Shown piece by piece: positions 55,322 to 63,696 of a stretch of DNA of 64,000 bases; the stretch's first letter is position 1, and every line of letters begins with the position of its first letter. The stretch comes from Cyanobacteria bacterium SIG28 (lineage in GTDB: Bacteria; Cyanobacteriota; Vampirovibrionia; Gastranaerophilales; Gastranaerophilaceae): the NCBI GenBank assembly GCA_015152525.1, contig SUTU01000002.1, forward strand, positions 62,001-126,000. Reading direction: 5' to 3'. The position numbers and the translations under genes are program-made. The notes below the pieces were generated by a model. It ran no database searches and was not told where the DNA came from. It saw nothing but the letters and a program-made list of their open reading frames with translations.

Positions 55322-55342
55322 TTAGCATGTTCGTGCTAAAAT
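55322..55342 (+). promoter_or_regulatory. Palindrome overlapping an extended -10 box
   Basis: TTAGCA-tgttcg-TGCTAA is a perfect 6+6 inverted repeat. Its right arm overlaps the extended -10 box TGCTAAAAT (55334-55342), the layout of a repressor operator. The ATG at 55360 follows AGAGGA. Confidence 0.5.
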
Positions 55343-55359
55343 CTTAAAGAGGATTTGCG

Positions 55360-58017
55360 ATGAAAATTATAGAAATTAGAGATGAGTTTATAAAAATTCA
55401 AGCTGATACTGATTTACCGGTATCGTCCTTTTTAGTAATTAATGATTTGGGTGAAAAATATATTGCTCAGCTTGTTAAATCTGTAAAAAATGTAAATACA
55501 TTTACATTTATTGCAAAAATCCTTTACTCTTATGATGGTTTATTAAATAAATATAACGGCTCTAAAATTGGATTGGATGCTAAAATTACAAAATTTCCGG
55601 TTGATATTATTTCAGAATCAATTGAAATTAAAAACCCTACAGTTATTGGAAAAAATATCATTGATTCAGAGTTTATAAACGTTGATAAAGACAATTTAAC
55701 CAATAAAACTTTAATAACTTTTAATAAAAATCAAAATCTAAATACATTATTAACTAATCTAAAATTAGATAATAATATGATTATAATTGATACATTAGGA
55801 ATTTCTACTGATAATAAATACACTGCAGGCGAAGATTTCAAACTGACATTAAATACTTCTGCATTAGATTTTATGTACGAAGAGTGTTTAAATGATGCAA
55901 CCGCTGATAGTAAAAACTTAATTAAAGAAATATTCAATGATTTATCTGAATATTCTAAAACCGTTAGTTTTTTACCTTTTGGTGTTTTAAAAACTATTGT
56001 TGATGATATGGTTGATAAGTCTTTCATATTTAAACTACTTGTATTAAAAAACAAATTAGCAAAATATGATAAACTTAAACTTTTTGCAACAACTCAAGAT
56101 GAAGCTAATAATATAAAAAATATTCTTAGTACAACTAATCCTGTTTTAGACTTATCTAAATTGGATAAATCATTCTTAAATAAATTTATTGAAATGTTAT
56201 ATGACGAATTTTCAAAATTAAATATAACAACTCCTGTTTTAGTTTTAGGCTCAAATTTATTAAATAAAAAATCACTTAAAGCAATAATAGCAAATGATAG
56301 TATTTCATCTTCACTTGCTACAAATTATCAGTTTAAATATTTAAAAGATATTAAACCGATGTTTGATAACTATATTATTGAAACGATTAGCGAAAATAAC
56401 TTAATTTTTAACGAATTTAGTCCGTTAATAAATTCATTACCAAATAATACTTATATAGTAACAGGTAAATGTACAAATAACTTGATATTTGCATCTAATT
56501 TTGAAAATTATACAAAAGAAGAAATTGATGCTTTTATAGAAATGTTACAACCTGTTCAACAAATATTACCTGAAAACATTGAACAAGAAAATATTGATGA
56601 TAATACAGTTATTGAAGAAGAAGATCTCAATACAATTGAACAAAGTATAGGAATAGAAGAACCTCAAGATTATCATACTATAGCTATTGAAAAGAAATCA
56701 GATGATTTAATCGAAAGGGTTAATGCTGAAATATCTTCTGAAAAGCCTCTAGAATTAAATATTTTTGATGAAAATGAGGAAGAAAATGAGGAAGGAACTG
56801 ATAATTCTGACGAGGTTGTTGATGACAACGATTTATTAGAAGAATTAGAATCTGATTCTCAAAACGAAATTTCTGATTATGTTGATGAAGATACAACTGT
56901 ACAAGAAGATGAAACTGATACCGATAACACATTTGAGGATACAGAAGATTTTTCACAGAATTTTACAACTCGTGTTGATCCTATTCAAACAATAGAAGTT
57001 GATAACGAAATTATTGATATAGCTGAAAATATTGAAGAAATAGAAGAAAATGAAATTTCTGAAATTATAACAGAGGAAACTATAGAAGAAGAAGAAGAAG
57101 AAGAAGAAGAAGTTATTGAGGTTAATACAGCTTCTGAAATCGAAGAACAGATTGAAGAAACTGAATCTGAAATAATTACAGAAGTCGAAGAAACTTCTGA
57201 TATTGATGAAGAACAAGTTGAAACTATCAGTATTGAAGAAAATGAGTTTTCTGAAATAGTTGATGATATTGAAGCACCATTAGAAGTTGAGGAAATTACA
57301 ACTCTGGAAGAGCCTGTTGCTGAGCCTTTTAGTGATGAAATTGATACTGATATTATTGAAGAAAACACTGAAACTCTTTCTGAAAATGTTACAGAATTAG
57401 AAGTATTACCATTACAAGAAAATATTGAAGATGATGAGTTTGGCGAAATTATTGAATTAGACGAGTCAGAGCTTTCTGAAAACGATATTATTGTTGAAAT
57501 AGATGATGAAATAGAAGACACTTCTTTAGATAAAGAAATCTCTGAAGATGTTGATAAAGTTTTTACTTCACTTAAAGAAGAAACAATCTCAGATTCTGAT
57601 TTAGATTTTATCGACGAACTAAATAACGAAGAGGCTTCCTCGGAAGAAATTTCTTTAGATGAAAATGTGGAAGCTTTAGAAGAGCTTTCAGAAGATGAAT
57701 CTGATGATGCTTTTTTAGAACCTTTAGAGGAGATTAGCGATTCTCAAAAATCTAATCAAACTGACAATAATGAAGTGTTGGAAACTCGTAATAATGCAAC
57801 ACCAATTATTCCGGTGTATGATGCAGACATCCCTCAAGAAGATACTGTTATGTCTGACCCTTTAGAACAAGGTGATACAGTTTATCATTCTAAATACGGA
57901 ACCGGTGTTGTTGAAAAAATGATTAAATATGGTACTAAAAGCTTATATTCTATAAATTTCGACAATGTTGGAAGAAGACTTTTAGACCCAACACTTACAG
58001 AAATTAAAAAAGCATAA
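55360..58017 (+). CDS. Large acidic protein with CarD/Tudor-like C-terminal domain
   Basis: The 885-residue protein falls into three parts. Residues about 1-80 look like a small beta-barrel (KIIEIRDEFIKIQADTDLPVSS...IAQLVKSV) similar to the N-terminal HAS-barrel of HerA-type ATPases. About 110-410 is alpha/beta with no Walker motif I can see. About 410-820 is a very acidic, low-complexity region dominated by Glu, Asp, Ile and Thr, including nine successive Glu codons (57082-57108). The last 55 residues (LEQGDTVYHSKYGTGVVEKM...SINFDNVGRRLLD) resemble the SH3-like domain of CarD or of the UvrD C-terminus, known to bind RNA polymerase. No named full-length family is recognised. Polymerase binding is inference. 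Confidence 0.6.
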   Translation: MKIIEIRDEFIKIQADTDLPVSSFLVINDLGEKYIAQLVKSVKNVNTFTFIAKILYSYDGLLNKYNGSKIGLDAKITKFPVDIISESIEIKNPTVIGKNIIDSEFINVDKDNLTNKTLITFNKNQNLNTLLTNLKLDNNMIIIDTLGISTDNKYTAGEDFKLTLNTSALDFMYEECLNDATADSKNLIKEIFNDLSEYSKTVSFLPFGVLKTIVDDMVDKSFIFKLLVLKNKLAKYDKLKLFATTQDEANNIKNILSTTNPVLDLSKLDKSFLNKFIEMLYDEFSKLNITTPVLVLGSNLLNKKSLKAIIANDSISSSLATNYQFKYLKDIKPMFDNYIIETISENNLIFNEFSPLINSLPNNTYIVTGKCTNNLIFASNFENYTKEEIDAFIEMLQPVQQILPENIEQENIDDNTVIEEEDLNTIEQSIGIEEPQDYHTIAIEKKSDDLIERVNAEISSEKPLELNIFDENEEENEEGTDNSDEVVDDNDLLEELESDSQNEISDYVDEDTTVQEDETDTDNTFEDTEDFSQNFTTRVDPIQTIEVDNEIIDIAENIEEIEENEISEIITEETIEEEEEEEEEVIEVNTASEIEEQIEETESEIITEVEETSDIDEEQVETISIEENEFSEIVDDIEAPLEVEEITTLEEPVAEPFSDEIDTDIIEENTETLSENVTELEVLPLQENIEDDEFGEIIELDESELSENDIIVEIDDEIEDTSLDKEISEDVDKVFTSLKEETISDSDLDFIDELNNEEASSEEISLDENVEALEELSEDESDDAFLEPLEEISDSQKSNQTDNNEVLETRNNATPIIPVYDADIPQEDTVMSDPLEQGDTVYHSKYGTGVVEKMIKYGTKSLYSINFDNVGRRLLDPTLTEIKKA

Positions 58018-58044
58018 ATTATAACAACAAAAAAATAATAAAAA

Positions 58045-58077
58045 AAATAACCTCTTAGAAATCTAAGAGGTTATTTT
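58045..58077. terminator. Bidirectional terminator, acidic gene and oad operon
   Basis: AAAATAACCTCTTAGA / TCTAAGAGGTTATTTT is a perfect 16-bp stem with an AA-type minimal loop between convergent genes. Confidence 0.92.
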
Positions 58078-58094
58078 CATCTTTGTACTTAAAC

Positions 58095-59291
58095 TTAACC
58101 GCCACAAATTGCTAAAAGCACACCTGCTGCAACAGCTGAACCAATTACACCAGAAACATTTGGTCCCATTGCATGCATTAACAAGAAGTTTTGAGGGTTA
58201 GCCTCTAAACCAACTTTGTTAGCTACACGTGCTGCCATTGGAACTGCTGAAACACCAGCTGCACCAATAAGTGGGTTAATTAATGTAGGTTCTTTACCTT
58301 GTAATTTTGCTGAGAATTTAATACAAACATTCATTAACTTAGCCATTAATACACCTGCTGCAGTTGCTAACATAAATGCCAAAATACCTAAAACTAAAAT
58401 TTTCAAAGTTTCAACTGTTAAAAACTTATCAGCTGCTAGTTTTGAACCTACTGCTAAGCCTAAGAAAATTGTTACAATATTAATTAAAGCATTTTGCATA
58501 GTATCTGATAATCTTTCAATAACACCACATTCTTTTGCTAAATTACCAAAAGCTAAACAACCTACTAAAGGACAAGCATCAGGTAAGAATATTAAGCATA
58601 AAGCTAATACAACTAGAGGAAATACGATTTTTTCTCTTTTTGTAACTTCTCTTAACTGTGTCATTTGGATCTTACGTTCAGCTTCTGTAGTAAAGAATTT
58701 CATAATAGGAGGTTGAATTACAGGAACTAATGCCATATAAGAGTAAGCTGCAACAGCAATAGGTCCTAATAAATCAGGAGCTAATCTTGATGTAACAAAA
58801 ATTGATGTAGGACCATCAGCACCACCAATAATACCAATTGAGCCAGCTTCTGGCATAGTGAAACCTAGAGCCAAAGCCAATAATAACGCACCAAAGATAC
58901 CAAATTGGGCAGCACCACCTAAAAGAGCTGTTTTAGGGTTTGCAATTAATGGTCCAAAGTCAGTCATAGCACCTACACCCATAAAAATAATCAATGGGAA
59001 AATACCAATTGCAGGATCTACACCAACCTTATATACAAATTCTTGTAATGTATGATCGCAAGGCATATTAATTAATAATCCACCAAATGCAATTGGAACA
59101 AGCAATAACGGCTCAAATTGTTTTTTTATACCTAACCATAGTAGGAACAAACAAACTAGAATCATTATCCAAGCACCGTGAACATGTAAAAATTGTTCAG
59201 CGCAATTTGTTATATTCGGATCAGGATCTTTAAGGATTGTCATAATCCCTGTTGATTCCCAAAGTTTTAGTAAACCTTCTTGAATATCCAT
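58095..59291 (-). CDS. oadB: Na+-translocating decarboxylase beta subunit
   Basis: The 398-residue membrane protein with about nine to eleven spans carries the signature [19 protein letters not shown] (about 150-168), which contains the Na+-binding aspartate. The conserved C-terminal stretch is [20 protein letters not shown]. It decarboxylates carboxybiotin and uses the energy to pump Na+ out. Last gene of birA-oadG-oadA-oadB; AGGGGG precedes its ATG 11 bases after oadA ends. Confidence 0.95.
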   Translation of the reverse strand: MDIQEGLLKLWESTGIMTILKDPDPNITNCAEQFLHVHGAWIMILVCLFLLWLGIKKQFEPLLLVPIAFGGLLINMPCDHTLQEFVYKVGVDPAIGIFPLIIFMGVGAMTDFGPLIANPKTALLGGAAQFGIFGALLLALALGFTMPEAGSIGIIGGADGPTSIFVTSRLAPDLLGPIAVAAYSYMALVPVIQPPIMKFFTTEAERKIQMTQLREVTKREKIVFPLVVLALCLIFLPDACPLVGCLAFGNLAKECGVIERLSDTMQNALINIVTIFLGLAVGSKLAADKFLTVETLKILVLGILAFMLATAAGVLMAKLMNVCIKFSAKLQGKEPTLINPLIGAAGVSAVPMAARVANKVGLEANPQNFLLMHAMGPNVSGVIGSAVAAGVLLAICGG

Positions 59292-59302
59292 CGTCTACCC
59301 CC

Positions 59303-61111
59303 TTAACCTATAGTTACCAACGGTGTGCCATTTACTACTTTATCACCTTGAGCAACTAAGATTGATTGAACAGTACCGGCTTTCGGCGCTTTAACTTCAA
59401 TTTCCATTTTCATAGCTTCAAGAACTAATAGAACCTCCCCTTCAGCAACGCTTGCACCTTCTGATGTTTCAATTCTTAATACGTTACCCGGTAAGCTTGC
59501 GTTAACAGCTTCACCTGTACCAGAAGATGTTGAACCTGCAGATTCAATACCGTCTTTAACAGCGATATCATAAGCTTTACCGTTAACTGTAGCTTTTGTA
59601 TCACCATCAAGTTTAACAGAGTATTTTTTACCGTTAACTGTAACTGTGTATTCACCTGTTGATGAAGTATTGTTTTGACAAGCCGCAACTTTAGCTGCAT
59701 TCTTATTAACTGATACTTGACCTTTACCTAACAAGAAATCAATACCCTTGTCAACATTACCATCTTTACAAGCAGCTGCAATGAATAAGTTTTCATCAGT
59801 TAAAGGAAGTCCTGCAGCTTTTAATCTTTCTTCTGCTGCTTTAAGACCTTTTTCAGGATCTTTTTCGTTAATATCAACAACTTTTTCAGTTGTAGGAGCC
59901 ATGTTCATTTTTTCCTCAGCCCATTTTACTAATTCAGGATCCGGTTCACAAGGTGTTTTACCGAAGTAACCTAATACCATTTTTGCATAACCAGGGTTAG
60001 CAACTTTCCAAGCACCTTGAGTTGCGTTCAAGAATGCTTGTTGAGCATAGAATTGAGAAACAGGAGTTACAGAAGTTCCGAAACCACCTCTTTCTACACA
60101 TTCTTTCATTGATTGAATAAGTGCTGGGAATTTATCCATTTGTCCCATATCTTTTAATTGGTTAACAGTTGTAGCTGTTGCACCACCTGGAAGTGGTGCT
60201 TGGATAAGAATTGGGTTTACTGCTAAAGAAACAGGATCTAGAGGGTAATCTTTCATACATTCTTTGAAGATTTCTTCTGTTTCCATAATCTTTTTAATAT
60301 CTAAACCTAAATCGTATTCAGTACCTTTTAGAGCATGCCACATAGAAACTATATCAGGTTGACCGGTACCGCCTGAAACCGGCTTCATAGCTAAATCGAT
60401 ACCGTCAGCACCACCATCAAGAGCAGCTAAATATGCAGCCAAACCTGTACCTGCTGTTTCGTGAGAGTGGAATCTGATGTGTGCATCAGCACCTAATAAT
60501 TCACGAGCCATTTTAACAGTCTCATAAACTTTTCTTGGGTTTGATGTTCCTGAAGCATCTTTGAATGCTAATGAATCAAACGGAATACCAGCATCTAAAA
60601 TATTTCTTAAAACTCTTTCATAAAAAGCAACGTCATGAGCGCCTTCACAACCGTATGGAAGCTCCATCATTGTTATTGTAACTTCATGTTCAAGTCCGTG
60701 TTTTTTAATAGAATTTGCTGAATCAATTAGGTTATTAACATCATTTAAAGCATCGAAGTTTCTAATAACGTTAACACCGTGTTTAGCAAACATTTTTGCG
60801 TGTAAATCAATAACATCTCTTGGCTGAGAGTTAAGACCAACTACGTTTACACCACGAGAAAGTGATTGTAATTTAACATCCGGTCCTACTGCTTCTCTCA
60901 TTTTATCCATAGTTTCAAATGCGTTTTCATTACAGAAAAAGATTGGAACTTGAAATCTAGCTCCACCTGCAGTTTCAAAGTGTCTAAGCCCTGCATCAAC
61001 AGCAGCTTTTAATGCAGGTAGAAAATCATCTACCAAAACCTTCGCCCCGTAAATAGATTGGAAACCATCACGGAATGATGTATCCATAACTTTAATTAAT
61101 TTTTTTGACAT
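59303..61111 (-). CDS. oadA: Oxaloacetate decarboxylase alpha subunit (carboxyltransferase plus biotin domain)
   Basis: The 602-residue protein begins with a TIM-barrel carboxyltransferase (KKLIKVMDTSFRDGFQSIYG, metal ligands also in RFHSHETAGTG), followed by the PYC_OADA conserved domain (about 300-440). A linker follows, and then a biotinyl domain (about 530-602) with the biotinylation lysine in LEAMKMEIEV. A Thr/Gly-rich linker joins the last two domains. It transfers carboxyl from oxaloacetate (or a related 2-oxo acid) to biotin. The first residues read SFRDGFQS where related enzymes have TLRDGHQS, so a different acid cannot be excluded. Confidence 0.93.
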   Translation of the reverse strand: MSKKLIKVMDTSFRDGFQSIYGAKVLVDDFLPALKAAVDAGLRHFETAGGARFQVPIFFCNENAFETMDKMREAVGPDVKLQSLSRGVNVVGLNSQPRDVIDLHAKMFAKHGVNVIRNFDALNDVNNLIDSANSIKKHGLEHEVTITMMELPYGCEGAHDVAFYERVLRNILDAGIPFDSLAFKDASGTSNPRKVYETVKMARELLGADAHIRFHSHETAGTGLAAYLAALDGGADGIDLAMKPVSGGTGQPDIVSMWHALKGTEYDLGLDIKKIMETEEIFKECMKDYPLDPVSLAVNPILIQAPLPGGATATTVNQLKDMGQMDKFPALIQSMKECVERGGFGTSVTPVSQFYAQQAFLNATQGAWKVANPGYAKMVLGYFGKTPCEPDPELVKWAEEKMNMAPTTEKVVDINEKDPEKGLKAAEERLKAAGLPLTDENLFIAAACKDGNVDKGIDFLLGKGQVSVNKNAAKVAACQNNTSSTGEYTVTVNGKKYSVKLDGDTKATVNGKAYDIAVKDGIESAGSTSSGTGEAVNASLPGNVLRIETSEGASVAEGEVLLVLEAMKMEIEVKAPKAGTVQSILVAQGDKVVNGTPLVTIG

Positions 61112-61137
61112 TTTAACCTTCCTTTATCTAAAAAATT

Positions 61138-61374
61138 TTACTTTCTAAACAATGCTGCAACAATTGCTGCTGCAACTTCACTGTCATCATTTGTTGTTAC
61201 AGCTTTTTTAGTTCCACCGGCAGCAGCTGGTACAACTTCAGGGAATAATTGATTTAATTTCCCTACCACGGCAGACATAACGAACATTGCAAGAATTGTA
61301 AGACACAAAAAAGCGACTACAGTTCCCATACCAATGCACATTACAGAAATACCTTGTAGTAATGTTTCATTCAT
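61138..61374 (-). CDS. oadG: Decarboxylase gamma subunit
   Basis: The 78-residue protein has a single N-terminal membrane segment (GISVMCIGMGTVVAFLCLTILAMFV, about 9-33), an Ala/Lys linker and an amphipathic end (EVAAAIVAALFRK), as in OadG/MmdD subunits that hold alpha and beta together. Its ATG overlaps the birA stop (ATGA), so the two are translationally coupled. Confidence 0.9.
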   Translation of the reverse strand: MNETLLQGISVMCIGMGTVVAFLCLTILAMFVMSAVVGKLNQLFPEVVPAAAGGTKKAVTTNDDSEVAAAIVAALFRK

Positions 61375-62090
61375 AAAATATCTCCTATTAAAAGTACGTG
61401 TTCTTTATTATCTTTATCAACTATTTTTAATGCACCGTTCTCTGTAATATCTTTGGCTATACCAGAGATTTCTTTATCAAAAACCTTCACAGTAACAGGC
61501 ATATTGAGAAATTCGGCTCTTCTTACATAATCATCTCTTATAAATAAAAATCCTTCCTCAATAAATTTATTATACCTCAAACAAAATTTATCAATAACCT
61601 TTCTGAGAAATAAATCTCTATCAATATTTTTACCAATTTCTAAATTAAGTGAAGTTGCTGCTTGATTAATTTTTAAAATATCTTCACTTTTGCAATTTAA
61701 GTTAACGCCAAAACCTAAAATTAAACCTTGTAATCCATCAGAGTTAGCAACCGCCTCTGCAAGTATACCGGATATTTTTTTACCGTCAATTCTTATATCA
61801 TTAGGCCATTTAATTTTAGGCTTAACATCGTATTCTTCCATGACTTCCGATAAAATTAAACATAAATATTGAGTTAAATTAGTATAAACGTCTTTAAAAA
61901 CAGTAGACGGTTTAAGAACTATGGATGCGTATATATTTTGCGCGCCTGTATTATTCCATGTTCGACTCAGACGACCTCTACCGGCTGTTTGATTTGAAGT
62001 ATAAATAACAGTTGCATTATTAATATCGGCAATATGTTCTTTTGCGTATTTATTTGTAGACTCAATCTCTTCCAAGTACAAAAAATTCAT
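61371..62090 (-). CDS. birA: Biotin--protein ligase, short form
   Basis: The 239-residue ligase activates biotin as biotinyl-AMP and attaches it to the carrier lysine. The catalytic loop GRGRLSRTW (about 44-52) and KWPNDIRIDGKKISGILAE (about 92-110) are intact. The N-terminal DNA-binding domain of E. coli BirA is absent, so it has no repressor role. ATG 62090 (MNFLYLEEIESTN) is used because TATAAT ends 6 bases before it. It heads the operon of its likely substrate OadA. Confidence 0.94.
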   Translation of the reverse strand: MNFLYLEEIESTNKYAKEHIADINNATVIYTSNQTAGRGRLSRTWNNTGAQNIYASIVLKPSTVFKDVYTNLTQYLCLILSEVMEEYDVKPKIKWPNDIRIDGKKISGILAEAVANSDGLQGLILGFGVNLNCKSEDILKINQAATSLNLEIGKNIDRDLFLRKVIDKFCLRYNKFIEEGFLFIRDDYVRRAEFLNMPVTVKVFDKEISGIAKDITENGALKIVDKDNKEHVLLIGDIL

Positions 62091-62096
62091 AAATCT

Positions 62097-62102
62097 ATTA
62101 TA
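62097..62102 (-). promoter_or_regulatory. -10 box of the birA-oad operon, predicted leaderless
   Basis: TATAAT on the minus strand ends 6 bases before the birA ATG at 62090, preceded by TG. No clear -35 and no ribosome site are seen. Confidence 0.5.
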
Positions 62103-62177
62103 CATCAAAATCATCTATTTATTTGATTACAAAGTTTAACAATTTTTATAAACTTAAATTGTTAAATGGGGAGAGAT

Positions 62178-63053
62178 ATGGCTAAGAGTAATTTAAAAGA
62201 AAAAAAAGTTGTTTCTAAAGCAAATTTGAAAGTTGTTGACAATACAACGATTAAAACAACATCATATAGTGATATAAATTTAAAACAATGGCGTGATTAT
62301 GAACACATTAAAACAGATACATTATGGGAATTTCCTAACAGATTAAAAGAAGGTGGGCATTCTAACGAATATCACGGAAATTATATTCCGCAAATTGCTC
62401 AACAGGTATACGAAAGATATACTAAAAAGAATGATATTGTTCTTGACTTATTTTTTGGTTCTGGAACATCAGGTATTGAAGCCATTAATATGAACAGACG
62501 TTGCATTGGTGTAGAGCTTAAAGATGATTTAGCAGAAAAAGTTTCCGAAAAATTTACACCAAAACAGCTTGTAACTGATGTTAATATAATTTGTGCTGAC
62601 TCTGCAAGCGAACTTGCTAAAGAAAAAATTAAAGCTCGCTTAGATGTTTTAGGTGCTAAAAAAGCTCAACTACTTATGCTTCATCCGCCTTATGATGATA
62701 TTATAAAATTCTCAGATAAAAAAGAAGATTTATCTAATTGTTCTTCTACAGAAGAATTTTATGATTTATTTGAAAAAGTTGCAAAAAACGGATATGATTT
62801 ACTTGAAAAAGGACGTTTTGCCTGCTTAATTATTGGTGATAAATATGCTAATTCTCAACACATTCCTTTAGGTTTCGAATGTATGGCAAGAATGAATAAG
62901 CTGGGTTTTATCACTAAAGCTATTATCATAAAAGATATGCAAGGTAATGAGCGTGCTAAAGGAAAAACAGCCAACCTTTGGCGTTATAGAGCCTTAGCAG
63001 GCGGTTTTTATATCTTTAAGCACGAATATGTAATGATATTCCAGAAAGTTTAA
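62178..63053 (+). CDS. DNA methyltransferase (HPPY-type), orphan
   Basis: The 291-residue protein has SAM motif I VLDLFFGSGTSGIEAINMNRRCIGVEL (about 88-114, cited in part) followed by motif IV as HPPYDDIIKFS (about 173-183) and a C-terminal ACLIIGDKYAN...IPLGFECMARM. The order I then IV, with WEFPNR and HGNYIPQIAQQ before it, fits a subgroup of N6/N4-type DNA methylases whose catalytic tetrapeptide is HPPY rather than D/N/S-PPY. ATG 62178 has GGGGAGAG upstream. No restriction endonuclease gene adjoins, so it is probably regulatory or protective. An RNA target is possible. Confidence 0.75.
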   Translation: MAKSNLKEKKVVSKANLKVVDNTTIKTTSYSDINLKQWRDYEHIKTDTLWEFPNRLKEGGHSNEYHGNYIPQIAQQVYERYTKKNDIVLDLFFGSGTSGIEAINMNRRCIGVELKDDLAEKVSEKFTPKQLVTDVNIICADSASELAKEKIKARLDVLGAKKAQLLMLHPPYDDIIKFSDKKEDLSNCSSTEEFYDLFEKVAKNGYDLLEKGRFACLIIGDKYANSQHIPLGFECMARMNKLGFITKAIIIKDMQGNERAKGKTANLWRYRALAGGFYIFKHEYVMIFQKV

Positions 63054-63054
63054 C

Positions 63055-63342
63055 ATGATTAAAGAAACGCCAGAAGGACTTATTTTAAAAATTAAAATAG
63101 TTCCAAACTCTTCTAAAAACGATATTATTTTAGAACAGGATTTTATAAAGATTAAAATCACAGCTCAACCGATAGAAAATAAAGCTAATAAAATGTTGAT
63201 TGAGTTTTTATCTAAAACATTTAAAGTTCCGAAAACTAACATAGAAATCGTAAAAGGCGAAACTTCAAAAGAAAAAACTTTGTTTTTTAAAATTAATGAA
63301 AACGAAAAGCGCAACGACATCATTTCAAGATTGACAAAATAA
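63055..63342 (+). CDS. YggU/DUF167-family protein
   Basis: The 95-residue protein has the typical DUF167 core: LKIKIVPNSSKNDI, then ITAQPIENKANKMLIEFLSKTFKVPKTNIEIVKGETSKEKTL. The family is small, widespread and of unknown biochemical role. It starts 1 base after the methyltransferase stop and is probably co-transcribed with it. Confidence 0.9.
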   Translation: MIKETPEGLILKIKIVPNSSKNDIILEQDFIKIKITAQPIENKANKMLIEFLSKTFKVPKTNIEIVKGETSKEKTLFFKINENEKRNDIISRLTK

Positions 63343-63392
63343 TCAAAAAAATATACGATAATACAAAGATAATAGAAACAAGAGGGTATTTT

Positions 63393-63695
63393 ATGAATAA
63401 ACGCTGGTATGACATTGATCCGACAGTAAGTTTAGCAGTTAGTTTAATGCGAAACGCAAACGTTATGACACAGTACAAATGTGCAGATTTAATTGTGAAA
63501 AAATCTAAAGAAAATGGTATTGATTTATCTGAAAATGTAATAACAGACGCATTTAATTATGTTTTAAGACGTTGGTATGATACTGATCAAAAAATTGCAG
63601 AAGCGTTTGAATATTTAAAACTTCTTCCTGAAGCTCTACAAAAAGAAGTTGCTTTGGAATTAATTAAATTATTACAAGAGGAAGAGTCCAACTAA
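63393..63695 (+). CDS. Small helical protein with repeated RWYD motif
   Basis: The 100-residue protein is mainly helical and contains the motif RWYD twice (residues 4-7 and about 60-63), each followed by D-x-x-V/I-A-x-A/S-x-x-Y/L. This suggests two copies of a 50-residue module. No family is recognised. ATG follows AGAGGG. The gene ends one base before the antiporter ATG, so they are likely co-transcribed. Confidence 0.55.
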   Translation: MNKRWYDIDPTVSLAVSLMRNANVMTQYKCADLIVKKSKENGIDLSENVITDAFNYVLRRWYDTDQKIAEAFEYLKLLPEALQKEVALELIKLLQEEESN

Positions 63696-63696
63696 A

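Noticed and set aside
55322-55339. LexA box
   Set aside because: TGTTCG occurs inside the palindrome, but there is no matching CGAACA half; the symmetric arms are TTAGCA/TGCTAA, unlike known LexA sites.
56985-57521. Serine-rich minus-strand open frame of 178 codons
   Set aside because: It is the antisense of the GAA/GAT-rich acidic tract of the 55360-58017 gene; such frames arise automatically from Glu/Asp codons.
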